Below, one piece after another: positions 47,030 to 56,639 of a stretch of DNA of 64,000 nucleotides. The stretch lies in NCBI GenBank assembly GCA_029168955.1, contig JAPDOI010000882.1, forward strand, positions 124,001 to 188,000, in the 5' to 3' direction. A model generated the notes under the pieces. It saw nothing but the letters and a program-made list of their open reading frames with translations. It had not been told where the DNA came from and made no database searches. Made by a program: the position numbers and the translations under genes. The first letter of the stretch is position 1. Each line of letters opens with the position of its first letter. Origin of the DNA: Aplectana chamaeleonis. Taxonomy: Eukaryota; Nematoda; Chromadorea; Rhabditida; Cosmocercidae.

Positions 47030-47476
47030 TACGTTTGCTCTTGCCTTGCTAGCTCATGTCTTCTCTAGATGATCTACAGGTACTAAAGAGTGTTTGATCT
47101 TTTGCCGCCCAATGTCGATGTGTGGCCGAAAAGACCCAAACACGCCTGTTACCTTTTCTAGAGCTCGCAGAAGTTGCTTCTCCGCAAACCTCCATTCCTT
47201 CGCCAGCTGTCTTCAGTTCCCCCTTCCTTTCCCTTCCCCTCGTCTACCTGGAAACAGCCTAAATTGTTTAGTCGTTAAGGCAGTCCTAGACGCTTTCCTC
47301 GACAGTTTGGGACTATTTCCTCCCACGTTTTTCAACAATCGAGCGACCATGGTAGCGCAGGAGAGGCAGAACTGCTTCCGTCGTCCAGCGAACGCAAACG
47401 AGACAGTGGTCAAGCGTCGCGAAGCCGGCCTAAGAGAGCTCGTGCGTCACAGCCTGCCAACTCCTCTGCTTCTTCA

Positions 47477-48430
47477 ATGGATTCGTCGTCTTCGGAGGCC
47501 TCCGAGAGCTCAGATTCGGAGGACACCCATCCCTCACTGGCCAGAAAGATGAAGGACAGTGAGGAAGAGGATCGAAAAAAGTTTGAGCCGCCCTCGCTTC
47601 TGCAAGATGGAAGGGATAAGATCCCGAGAATTATTGATTTCTCTTTTAGTGTGGCTGAGGCACCAGAGATCGTCGGCCTGGAAAAAAAGAATCTGAGAGC
47701 TCGGGTGAAGATTGCGGATGGATTGTTGACCCACTTCGACACATGCTCGGCTGGCATGTACGTGGGTAGACGGGGAGATATTGTCGTATTACGAGCGACT
47801 CCCTCTCGTAGCTTCACCGTTAACATCGGTTCCAGTACTCGATGATGACCTACGCTCGTCCATCAACTTTCGATTGACAGTAGATGAGCAATCAATGGTC
47901 GCCAATTCTGAGTGCGCTAAGAACGCGCTGAATTTTCTGGCCATTAGTCGTCATGAAGCAGCAGAACACCGCTATGACAGGTCAGATCCGTACAGCAAGC
48001 AGGCCATGGAACTGCTCGGCATTGCCCTGCACGGCTTCAATGTTCGTCGCAGAGAACGCTTTTTCAGGTAGTTTTTTTTACCTCCATTATTTTGCTGTTG
48101 CCTCACAGCTTGGAAAAGTATTTTTCAGGAGCTATGTAGTGGATCCCATGAGGTCGATGCCAAACTACCGCCGTTTGCCGATCGAAACGCCGACACGTTC
48201 GGCGGACAAACCCTGGAACGAATTTGCTCCAGGGTTTATAGGATCTAAGCTAGCCACCGAAGTGGTGGAGAAAACCCAATGCCAGCGACTCACCGAGGCT
48301 CTACTGAAGGAGCGTAAATCGTCTCATCAGAAGAAGGAGAAGGCTCCGAGAAAGCAACATCGGCCACCCACGAAGAAGGAAAGGATTCAAGAGCCAAGGT
48401 CGGTTTTATTTGAATCATCCTCTTCTAACG
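47477..48430 (+). pseudogene. DIRS/PAT gag-like ORF with one intron and a frameshift
   Basis: A Ser/Glu-rich N-terminus (SSSEASESSDSEDT; in-frame upstream text is Arg/Ser-rich) leads to KIPRIIDFSFSVAEAPEIVG. After a frameshift near 47800 the frame reads RSSINFRLTVDEQS and AKNALNFLAISRHEAAEHRY. A 61-bp GT-AG interval (48068-48128) can be spliced in phase: RRERFF, then RSYVVDPMRS, then a basic C-terminus (HQKKEKAPRKQH). It would package element RNA. The order before the RT and the PAT-like character support the call; the family is diverse, so this rests largely on context. Confidence 0.6.
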
Positions 48431-48436
48431 CTTTAA

Positions 48437-48985
48437 AGGCAGTAGTCGCGATAAACAATGATTGTCTTCTTTTCCTCTCTAAACTCCTTTCTGGGTTTTG
48501 AGTAGTAGGACCAATGAGAAAAAAATCGCGAAAAAACAGCTGTTTTGGGTCCAATTTTGAAGCCTGAACTTTCTTGTCTTTTGATGGTGGACGAGTCCAC
48601 TCCACATCATTGGCAGCGGTGATCTCTGATATCAAGAACATCAGCTGGCTTCAAATTGAATTTCAATCAATGAACATTATCCTTCGGACTGATCTAGTCA
48701 ATATCATTGACTGAAGTGCTTGCTTTCATTGGTCAACTCTTTTCATTACGTAAATTTGAATTTATTTCTTTCTCGGAATGTCGATGATTTTTGACTGCTC
48801 GGCATGAGGCTGCAATCTTTTTTTGCGGCGCTGTGCACATGTGCACGAACTGAAATCTTTGGGCCCTAGAAACTCTAATTCTAGCCCGTTTTTCACCGCG
48901 CTACCTTAATAGTTTTTCAGCTGTTTTCTATCTAAGCTGATTTTTATAATTTTTTAGATAACGTTTTTCATCGCGACCACTGCCT
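48437..48985. mobile_element. TTAA MITE inside the DIRS ORFs, copy 2
   Basis: TTAA at 48433-48436 and 48986-48989 flank AGGCAGTAGTCGCGAT and ...ATCGCGACCACTGCCT. Sister of 38594-39131. Reading across the insertion with one TTAA removed keeps the DIRS frame open, which fixes the insertion as secondary. Confidence 0.9.
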
Positions 48986-48989
48986 TTAA

Positions 48990-50820
48990 AGTGTGGTGGG
49001 GTAGCTGGTAGGTTTTGCTTCTTCGCCCAAGAGTGGGGTGCTTTGGGTATAGACCTTTGGGCTTGGGAAACCCTGCGTGGCTATAAGCTTGTTTTTCTTG
49101 GTCAGCCCCCGGAGCTAAGATTACATACCATCAACAAGCGCAATGAGGTCCCGGCGCAGGGTAAGGAAGTGAAGAAGATGCTTAAAAGGGAGCGATAGAG
49201 CAAAGAAGCTGGTCTGAAGAAGTGTGGATATCCAGTTTTTTCTGTATCCCTTGTAAAGACGGCTCACTTCGTCCTATGTGTAATCAACTTGTAACCATTG
49301 AACAATTTTATTGCACGGGCTGACTTCAAACTCGAGTCGCTAGATTTACTCAGGGATCTAGTTCAGCAGGATTCATATATGATCAAGTTGGACATGAAGG
49401 ACGCTTATTTTTCGTTCCCAACTCACAAAGACTACCGCAACTATCTTTGCTAACAGTACGGAGGTAGACTTTTCCGCTTCCGTTCCCTGCCTTTCGGTTT
49501 GTCATCCGCTCCATATGTTTACACGCGTCTTACTAAACATGTGGCCAGGGCACTAAGGGAGCAGGGGATAAGGTCGGTGGTGTATTTAGACGACTGGATC
49601 CTGGTTGCCGATACGGCAGAGACTCTCCAACCATTTATCGTTAGCCGCAGCCCTATTCGAAATACTCGGCTTCTTGATTAATCGTGAGAAATTCAGCCTT
49701 ATACCTTTGCGGGTAATTGAGTTCTTGGGTATACCTATTAATGCGTACTCCTACCAATTCCTGGTGTCCACGCAGAAGATCGCGCGTTGTCAGCAGGAGG
49801 CGTCGGAACTCCTTAAGGCTGACCAGGTGCGATTGGGAAAGGTCACCGAGTTTGTGGGCAGAGTAGTAGCGTTCTCGATTGCCTGCAGGCTGTCAACCCA
49901 CTTTTTAAGAAATCTTCAAATGTGGGTGAACAGCTTCGCTCCTTTAGAATGGGAGGACTACCAGGTGGAAGCTATACTACCTCCTAAATGTCGGGACGAT
50001 TTAAGCTGGTTCACTTCGGAATTTCCCAGATTCTGTGCTGAGCCCATCACACTATCTTCCCCCACACTCACAATCGTTTCAGATGCGTCTAATAAAGGGT
50101 TGGGGAGCGAAATGCCATTTAGGTGGTACAGGTGGTAGATGGAGCACCCACGAGAAAATTCCGCAAATAAACGAGAAAGAACTAACCGCTTGTTTCTTTG
50201 GGCTACGATGTTTCGCAAAATACCTCGCCAAAACATCAATTCGCGTCGAGTTAGACAATAACTCTGAAGTGTGGTATCTCAACAAACGCGGGGGTACCAA
50301 AAGGGGCGGCCTAAGCGTAATTGCTCGTACCATCGCGCTCTGGGCAGCTAGGCAAGGAGTACACCTTATAGCTTGTTATAGGCCAGGAATCAATAATACG
50401 GAGGCCGGCTTCCTATCCAAGAGTTTTTCAGACTGCTCTGATTATTCTTTAGATAAAGCGGTCTTGTCAACGCTATTCCGTAACTGGGGTACTCCGTATA
50501 TTGGCTTGTTCGCTTCAACGGTCAGATGCAAAATGTAAGAAATACTATTCATTTCTTGCAGAATCCCAGTACACCGCGGTAGATGCGTTCAAGCAAGACT
50601 GGTCGGGAATCTTCGCTTACGCATTTCCGCCGTTCAACATGGTGGGCCGAGTAATCAGCAAAGCCAAGCTAGAGCGGGCGAAACTGATCTTCATTTGCCC
50701 AAGTTGGACAAGCCAGCCCTGGTGGCCGCTAGTTCGGGAGCACAGTCGAGAGATTGTCCAAATCGATCGACATCCAAGTCTGCTGGTGGACCCAGCCGGA
50801 CAGCCCCACCCATGTCTTTA
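48990..50820 (+). pseudogene. DIRS reverse transcriptase and RNase H
   Basis: The N-terminal part reads WGALGIDLWAWETLRGYKL. The RT begins with FKLESLDLLRDL and MIKLDMKDAYFSFP, then FRSLPFGLSSAPYVYTRL and the catalytic SVVYLDDWILVAD (near 49585). A frameshift (~49640) is followed by ALFEILGFLINREKFSL and EFLGIPINAYSYQFLVSTQK. RNase H has TIVSDASNKGLG, INEKELTACFFGL and VELDNNSEVWYLN, with a frameshift near 50100. Then QDWSGIFAYAFPPFNM and WTSQPWWPLVRE, typical of DIRS, end at the TTAA insertion. Stops at 49196 and 49452 and frameshifts disable it. Confidence 0.88.
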
Positions 50821-50821
50821 A

Positions 50822-52354
50822 AGGCTCTGTTCACGATAAAACGCTTCTCGTGGCTCTCAGAAGCAGAACAACGTCAAAGAAACGGGACGAAAAGCTACAC
50901 AGGAGCCGCAAAACGGCTTAGAAAAGTGGGCGAACCCCGCCGCTTTGGGCAAGTCCGACCCCTTTCCGCCCCTCGACGTGAACAATGGTACACTCGAGAT
51001 CGTGAGATGAGCGATGGTTTCCGATTGAAAGCCCCGTTCTTAACTTCATTCTAAACTTTACTGTTAGATGGAAATCGGCTTTCCATGATCCCGCCTTATG
51101 ACACTTCGTGGATTTTCTTGCTTTTTAGCCCTGCATGGCTTGTGTTGATATGTGCCTTTTGCATTTATCGAAGTATGATTCTATGAAGCCCGCCAATTAG
51201 AAAAAAAACGTGTTTCTAATGAATTCAAGGTCTGCTATTGTTCAAGTAGGATATTCGTGAGCCATGGTTTGAATACCTAATTTTTCCCTCCGCAGTCCAT
51301 TGTCCTTCCAGCAGCCAATGCTATGCGGGCATTCCAAAACCATCACATTCACTTACATATATCCTTATCGAAAAGATGCCTCAGCAACAGTTTCAATGGT
51401 TGAATTTTGAAGCAGGTCTATGTTCAGAGCCCTTTTCGGCAGCGCTGTGCTTCTGTGCGATGAATGAGGTTATTGTTCATGTTCTCGCGTCACGTCAATC
51501 CGCCATGATCATTTTTGACCAGTGTGATAGCTTATACTGTAGGCACCCCCGAGTCAATGCCATGAGTTCCTATTTAAATCAAAGAGGTGCCCCCGCATCC
51601 GCTCGTGAATGGTCTCCTACCAGTTGCGCTGGATCTCGGTAGGGTTATCCTACAGACAGCTGCTCAATGGTCAAAATCTGGTCAAACCCTCTGCTTGGGC
51701 GGAAGTAATGTTAATGAGAGTGTCAACGAAAGCTCTCATTCATGCTGCTTGAAGAGTAACAAAAAAATAATTCTTGATGGCTCTATTTGTTTCTATTTAT
51801 TTTCTCAATTAGCCATCCCTTTTAGAACCCCACAAACTGTTGGCTGCTACTGATCTTACTCAACACAATGTTTTCTCTAAGTGAATGGCCACTGATTTTC
51901 AAAGATCAAAACGTCAGATCTTTCAATTAGAGGCACTGTTTTCGCGGGCGAAAAGCTTTGTTTGCTTTAGGTTTCTTTTTTCAGTCAATCTGGATGTATA
52001 TTAATTACTTTATGTTTCTGTTCTCGATACTGCAATCGTTTGATTTGTTTGTCATACATACTGTTTTTTTCGACGCACCCTAGCGTGCATTCTAATAAAT
52101 AAATAATAAATAAATATGTAATTCTCAACTTCTCTCTTTACTCAGGTCAGCTCGCATACATGGGCTGCAAAAGACGGAAGTTACAAACCTCAGACAACTC
52201 GTCCACCATGCTACCCTAGCTCAATTTTTGAGGGACCATAACTCCGTTCCCGGAACGTCTTGTACGATTCCAAAGATATCATTGAAATCAAAATGGGACC
52301 GTTTTCAAGATAGGCGAAGAAACAGAAAAGGGGTTTTCATCGAGAACACTGCCT
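50822..52354. mobile_element. TTAA element in the DIRS pol region, split by a retroposed insert
   Basis: AGGCTCTGTTCACGATAAAA after TTAA (50818-50821) mirrors ...ATCGAGAACACTGCCT before TCAA. It is the inverse of 44707-45192 over most of its length, apart from a ~1.07-kb insert. Confidence 0.78.
51057..52126 (+). mobile_element. LINE-like retroposed insert with AATAAATA tail
   Basis: The insert ends in AATAAATAAATAATAAATAA (about 52095-52118) and is flanked by ATTCTAAACTT and ATTCTCAACTT, an 11-bp duplication with one change. It carries a 267-bp ORF at 51376-51642 (MPQQQFQWLNFEAGLCSEPF...) that I do not recognise, and no RT motif. It is either a 5'-truncated LINE 3' end or a retrocopy. The tail resembles that of the CR1-like LINE at 35226. 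Confidence 0.6.
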
Positions 52355-52982
52355 TCAAAAGAAGAAGTTCCGACTCATTGCATGTCGGAGATTGCAAAAT
52401 CCTGGAAAGGTACGGGCCTTTACACCAATTCCGTCAATGTCTTAATGCCTAATTGGTCCCCAGCCAGGGCTGGGCACACGTCCCGGCATACCGATTCTGA
52501 ATATGCACCCCCCTTAGCTCGGTAATTTTTAGGCGCCCCCCTATGGGAAATCGAAATCGGCTGTTTTCGGAAAAGTTGAGCAAAACAGCCATGATTTTGA
52601 CTTCCTGATTTTGATAAACAAAAATTTAGAAAAAGCACTGAATATAGAAAATTCCGAAAATGTCTACAAAAAAGGTAGTGGAATTTTTGAGCTTCAATAC
52701 AATCCCATGAGGAAAATTTGTTAGTAAGACGGTAAGTTACGACGAAAAATAAAGCAATTTTCATAACAAAACAATTGAACAATTACAAACAACAAAACTA
52801 CTACTATTGGAAGAATTAATGTTTCCTGTCGAATGTTTTCATAAACCTAAGAAAGATTAGTTAATGTGTTTGGTTGTTCTGATGTGGAAATCAGAACTAT
52901 TTTTTTTGTGTTGTGAAACAATGTTAGGATTCGTGTGATGCGTAGGGAGTGGAAAACAAGAGTTTTACCCTCCTAGAATGCC

Positions 52983-53800
52983 GCAATCACTTAGAGAATC
53001 GGCTTGCCGTGCGATACGGTGTTTGTACGCAGCTACACAGCGCACATGGGAGTGGACGCGCACACAATATTAATAAAAAATGTATTTTATTACAGAACGG
53101 GGAGGAGAAAAGGATTGAAACTGAAAGAAATGGAAGATGGTAAAGGTAGTCTATTCTGGATGTACCCATTTTAGTAATTTAATGTAAATAAACAAAGTTA
53201 GAGAGGGTGTAAATATTTAGCAGTGACAAGGTTCATTCAAACGAACCTAGTTGATCAAATGTCGCATTAAACAAGAGAGCGAAGGATATTATGAGAAAGA
53301 TGAGAATCTGGCAAACAGTTTAGTTTCGATAGGATCGATTTTTAATGTGATTTAAGGACCTTAAATCTCGTCCCGGTTTTACCCCGGAAACCGGGACAAA
53401 ACCGGGACGAGTTTGAAGGTCCTTAAGTCACATTGAATATTAAACCTATTGCTATTAAAATGTTCACCCGATTCTCCTCTTTCTCTCAATGCTCTTAGTT
53501 ATCATGTTTATTGGTGTTATTAATCAAGTAGGTTCATTTGAATGAACCTTATCAAGTCCAAAAAATTCACTCCGCTCCAACTTAGTTTGTTTACATTAAA
53601 TTTCTATAATGGATACATTGAAAGTATCCTTTTTCTACCTTCTTCCATTTACACCAGTTTCAATCATTTTCTCTGCCCCGTTCTGTAATAAAATACATTT
53701 TTAATTAATATTGTGTGCGCGTCCACTCCAGTGCGCGCTGTGTAGCTGCGGACAAACACCATATCACACGGCCAGCCTAGTCTATGAGAGATAACAGCAT
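52983..53800. repeat. ~800-bp foldback inside the hAT-like element
   Basis: Arms: CGGTGTTTGTACGCAGCTAC...TGGACGCGCACACAATATTA at the left against TAATATTGTGTGCGCGTCCA...GTAGCTGCGGACAAACACC at the right. The centre (about 53340-53440) is a second palindrome with CGGTTTTACCCCGGAAACCG. Confidence 0.8.
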
Positions 53801-53999
53801 TCAAGGTGGATAAAACTCGGGTTTTTATGTACAGGGTACATCTCAATGAGGACGACACGGTTATTCGCTTCTTTCATAGTAACTTGCAGTCTTCAATTTT
53901 TACAGTTGGCTCTCTTCATAAGTCACATTCTCATGAATAAAAATCTATTGACTAGTCGTGATGCTGACTGTGCTATCTGTACCCTTAAACTGTCGAAAT

Positions 54000-54147
54000 A
54001 AAGCCTAGCCTGCTCGGATGAGTCCGGGCGTAGTAAGCAGCGGAGCGCTCGGTCATGGCAGAATATAACAGTGGTAAGGAGATTTTGACGTGATAAGCCC
54101 GATACGCCTTGCTTCGACCGGCTCAAAATGAGCGACATAGGCTATAC
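54000..54147 (+). repeat. 145-bp MITE copy 2
   Basis: AAGCCTAGCCTGCTCGGATG through GACATAGGCTATAC. Same family as 1670-1812 and 59175-59324. Confidence 0.78.
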
Positions 54148-55607
54148 ATCAGTCAGCTAATTTTTTTAACTTGAACGACCCCTTTTCTGGGCGCCGTCTT
54201 TTATTTTTGCCTCGAATTGGTAGCCACCCGCGTAATCAATGAACGTTGCATCAAAGAAACATGACACCACATTGATCCTTACTTACTACAAGATAACATA
54301 GTAGTGTTTATTCCTTCATCAAAACAAACTTCGACAGCAACTATGAATTATTGCGAACACAACCTGCCTCTTTATCAATAATTTGAATTGTTTTCGTGTT
54401 CGACTCAAAAAGCGGGGAAGAAGATATGACAAATTAGAAGGATAGTGCGTACTATTTTTTCCTGGAATTCGACAGAACATGCACTTCGTTCTTTTTTTTT
54501 GGTGTTCGGTTTAGGCACCCCCCTTTGCCCTCTCTGCAACGTCTAATATGCATCCCCCTAAGGTTAACCGGGACGCGTGCTCAGCCCTGTCCCCAGCTAC
54601 GATTGAACAGTACGACGGTGCCCTCAGGAGATGGTCCCTGTTCTGTTCTCTTCGCAGCATCTACAGCGCTAGGCCTAGAGTTCAGGATATCAATAATTTT
54701 CTTGCAAAATTACATGTAAGTGGGATGAGTTTTTCTACAGCGAACACACATAAATCAGCAATAGTGGTTTACATAGAGTGTATGCAGGGAAGAAAGAGAG
54801 AAGATGACAAGATACTGCTGTCAACATTTATTAACGGACTATTCAGAACACGTCCTTCCACTCCCCGCTACAACTCTATATGGGACGTATCACGAGTTGT
54901 GCGCTGTCTTGAAAAACTGGGCAGTGCTGAAAGCTTGTCAACGAAAATCTTCATCCTGAAGACCACCATGCTTCTAGTGTTAGCCTCCCCCAATAGAGTT
55001 TCAGAACTAGCTGCATTAAAACTAGATTCTGTTCAACCGGGTGACTCGAATTGGGTGTTCAGGCTGGACTATGTCAATAAGAATCGTAAGGTGGGAGCTG
55101 CGCTCACTCCGCTGTTTTCTCGGCCTTTCCCGAAAACTCTCACCTTTGTCCTCTAACAACGCTGAAAGCTTACATTTGTAGAACAGTAATTCACAGGTTC
55201 AAGTCCAAACATTTTCTGATTTCTTTTCAAAGACCGTTTGCTAAGGTTACAGTCACGACGGTGTCTCGCTGGATAAAAGAAATTTTGCTCGAGGCTGGGG
55301 TGGGCTCGGGCTTTGGTGCGCATCCAACTAGGGCAGCTGCTACTACAGCGGCGAAATTGAAGGGCGTATCCTCAAAGGCGATTATGGAAGCTGCCAACTG
55401 GGCACTAAACGGCTCAACCTTTGAAAGATTTTACTTCGAGGGTTTAACAGAGTCATTCCAGAATTCCATCCTGACAGAAACGTAGGTTGAAGAAGCAAAT
55501 GTAATTGATAAGAACAGTGCTATACAATTGTATATTTGGCTAAACAACGCAGTTGTTGACGTAAAATATTTATTATATTAACTGCGATTAACAAGTACAG
55601 CTACTAT

Positions 55608-56010
55608 ACATTGAATCCGACTCGCTCATTTCCGGGTATCCATCCGAATGAACCGAATTTTTCATGATTCAAAATCCGATTCACCGGAAAAACGTTAAAA
55701 TCCGAGTGGTCCGAAATCCGACTCATCGAAAAAACGTCAACATCCGAGTGACCCGAAATCCGATTCACCGAAAAAACGTCAAAACCCGACTCACCGAAAA
55801 AATGTTAACATCCGAGTGACCCGAAATCCGATTCACCGGAAAAACGTCAAAATCCGAGTGATCCGGAATCCGATTCACCGAAAAAGCGATAAAATTCGTT
55901 TGAGTCGAATTCTGAATCACCGAAATGTGCCATGGGTCGGATAAAGATTCGGATACCGAATATCCGAAACATGTCATGATTCGAATCGGATAATGAGTCG
56001 GATATTGTTA
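55608..56010. repeat. ~41-bp tandem array CCGATTCACCGAAAAAACGTCAAAATCCGAGTG
   Basis: About six degenerate units at 55670-55910, followed by CGGATA words. The start TATACATTGAATCCGACTC recalls the TATACATTCC end of the hAT-like element 2775-5513. The same unit recurs at 60100-60230. Probably one subterminal arm of a hAT-like element whose partner end I could not fix. Confidence 0.6.
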
Positions 56011-56262
56011 GTTTCGGCATGTGTTGTTAATCAAAAAAGTGTATCTGATGACACGACTCGTTATTTCATTCTACTGTAGCCATGCAGATACATAATTACA
56101 TTACAGACATCCGAATGGCGCACATTGTGAAATTTCCGGCGCGTTTTCTCCATATCGTAAGCGAAGATTTTGCGCATATGTAATAGGCATTGATCCTCTT
56201 CGTTTCATTTGTTTTGCGAGTATGGCGCATTGAGGGTACGACCGGCTCCCAAAAACCAGGGG

Positions 56263-56275
56263 TGGTAGTAAACTA
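56263..56275 (+). repeat. GGGGTGGTAGTAA element end
   Basis: CAGGGGTGGTAGTAA with no matching inverse nearby. Followed inside by the two tRNA-like units on the - strand. The equivalent end at 63418 has a tRNA-like unit in the same relative orientation. Confidence 0.45.
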
Positions 56276-56534
56276 GCCAGAGCTGAGAGTTTGGAACCCT
56301 GACTATATCACGATAATGGGGAGGAAATCCTGTGCCAAACATCGATACTATGGTCATTCTAAACGCGAGCTGTCACATAGTAATTGTTTGCAAAACTAAC
56401 ACCTCGTGGGATGCGATCTCGGGAACCCTAGCACATCAACAGCGAGACAACGCTCTGCACCAAAGGCGACACGCAAATATTGCGAAGAATGGCTGACATC
56501 CTGAAGTATTGCACATGCGTGTGCAAAACTGACT

Positions 56535-56603
56535 CCGCGAGGACTCGAACCACTGACCGTGCTCTCGAACGCAGCGCCGCATAGCGCTGCGCTACTCAGA
56601 CAC
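56535..56603 (-). other. tRNA-like unit (SINE-like), AGTTTTGCAC tail
   Basis: The - strand reads TAGCGCAGCGCTATGCGGCG (box A) and GTGGTTCGAGTCCTCGCGG (box B), then AGTCAGTTTTGCAC. A second degraded unit with the same TTAGTTTTGC tail follows at 56385-56490. I cannot draw a full anticodon stem, so a functional tRNA is unlikely. Confidence 0.5.
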
Positions 56604-56639
56604 ATTTTGAGAGGCTGATGAGGGGCTCTCCTAGCTTCT

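Larger units (their letters stand above)
52465..54589. mobile_element. hAT-like element in the recombinase gene, 8-bp TSD TCCCCAGC
   Basis: CAGGGCTGGGCACACGTCCC and ...GGGACGCGTGCTCAGCCCTG are inverted. TCCCCAGC is exact at 52457-52464 and 54590-54597. The recombinase frame is restored across the target, confirming the insertion. The interior has a large foldback (52983-53800) and one 145-bp MITE (54000-54147); no transposase. Confidence 0.93.
52355..55485 (+). pseudogene. DIRS tyrosine recombinase, split by a hAT-like element
   Basis: The 5' part (52359-52464) ends with VLMPNWSPA. It resumes after the insertion at 54598 with TIEQYDGALRRWSLFC, then ANTHKSAIVVYIECMQGRK and TTMLLVLASPNRVSELAALK, holding the first catalytic Arg. 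A single frameshift near 55130 separates this from PLTTLKAYICR, TVSRWIKEILLEAGV, the H-x-x-R motif AHPTRAAATTAAKLKG, and GSTFERFYFEG with the nucleophilic Tyr. It ends at TAG 55483-55485. The enzyme would integrate circular cDNA by site-specific recombination. All catalytic residues remain; the frameshift and insertion inactivate it. Confidence 0.87.
47032..55598 (+). mobile_element. DIRS/PAT-type tyrosine-recombinase retrotransposon with nested insertions
   Basis: Order is left end, gag-like ORF, RT-RNase H, tyrosine recombinase, right end. The termini are recognised because their fused form recurs at 63827-63995: the left-end word TTTGCTCTTGCCTTGCTAGC (47034) and the right-end word GTAAAATATTTATTATATTA (55561). 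Three nested insertions (48437-48985, 50822-52354, 52465-54589) account for about 4.2 kb of the 8.6 kb. No TSD is seen, as expected for recombinase-mediated integration. Boundaries are approximate. Confidence 0.82.

Noticed and set aside
56535..56603. Functional tRNA gene
   Set aside because: Box A and box B are good, but no consistent anticodon stem or acceptor pairing could be drawn and it shares a tail with other degenerate copies.
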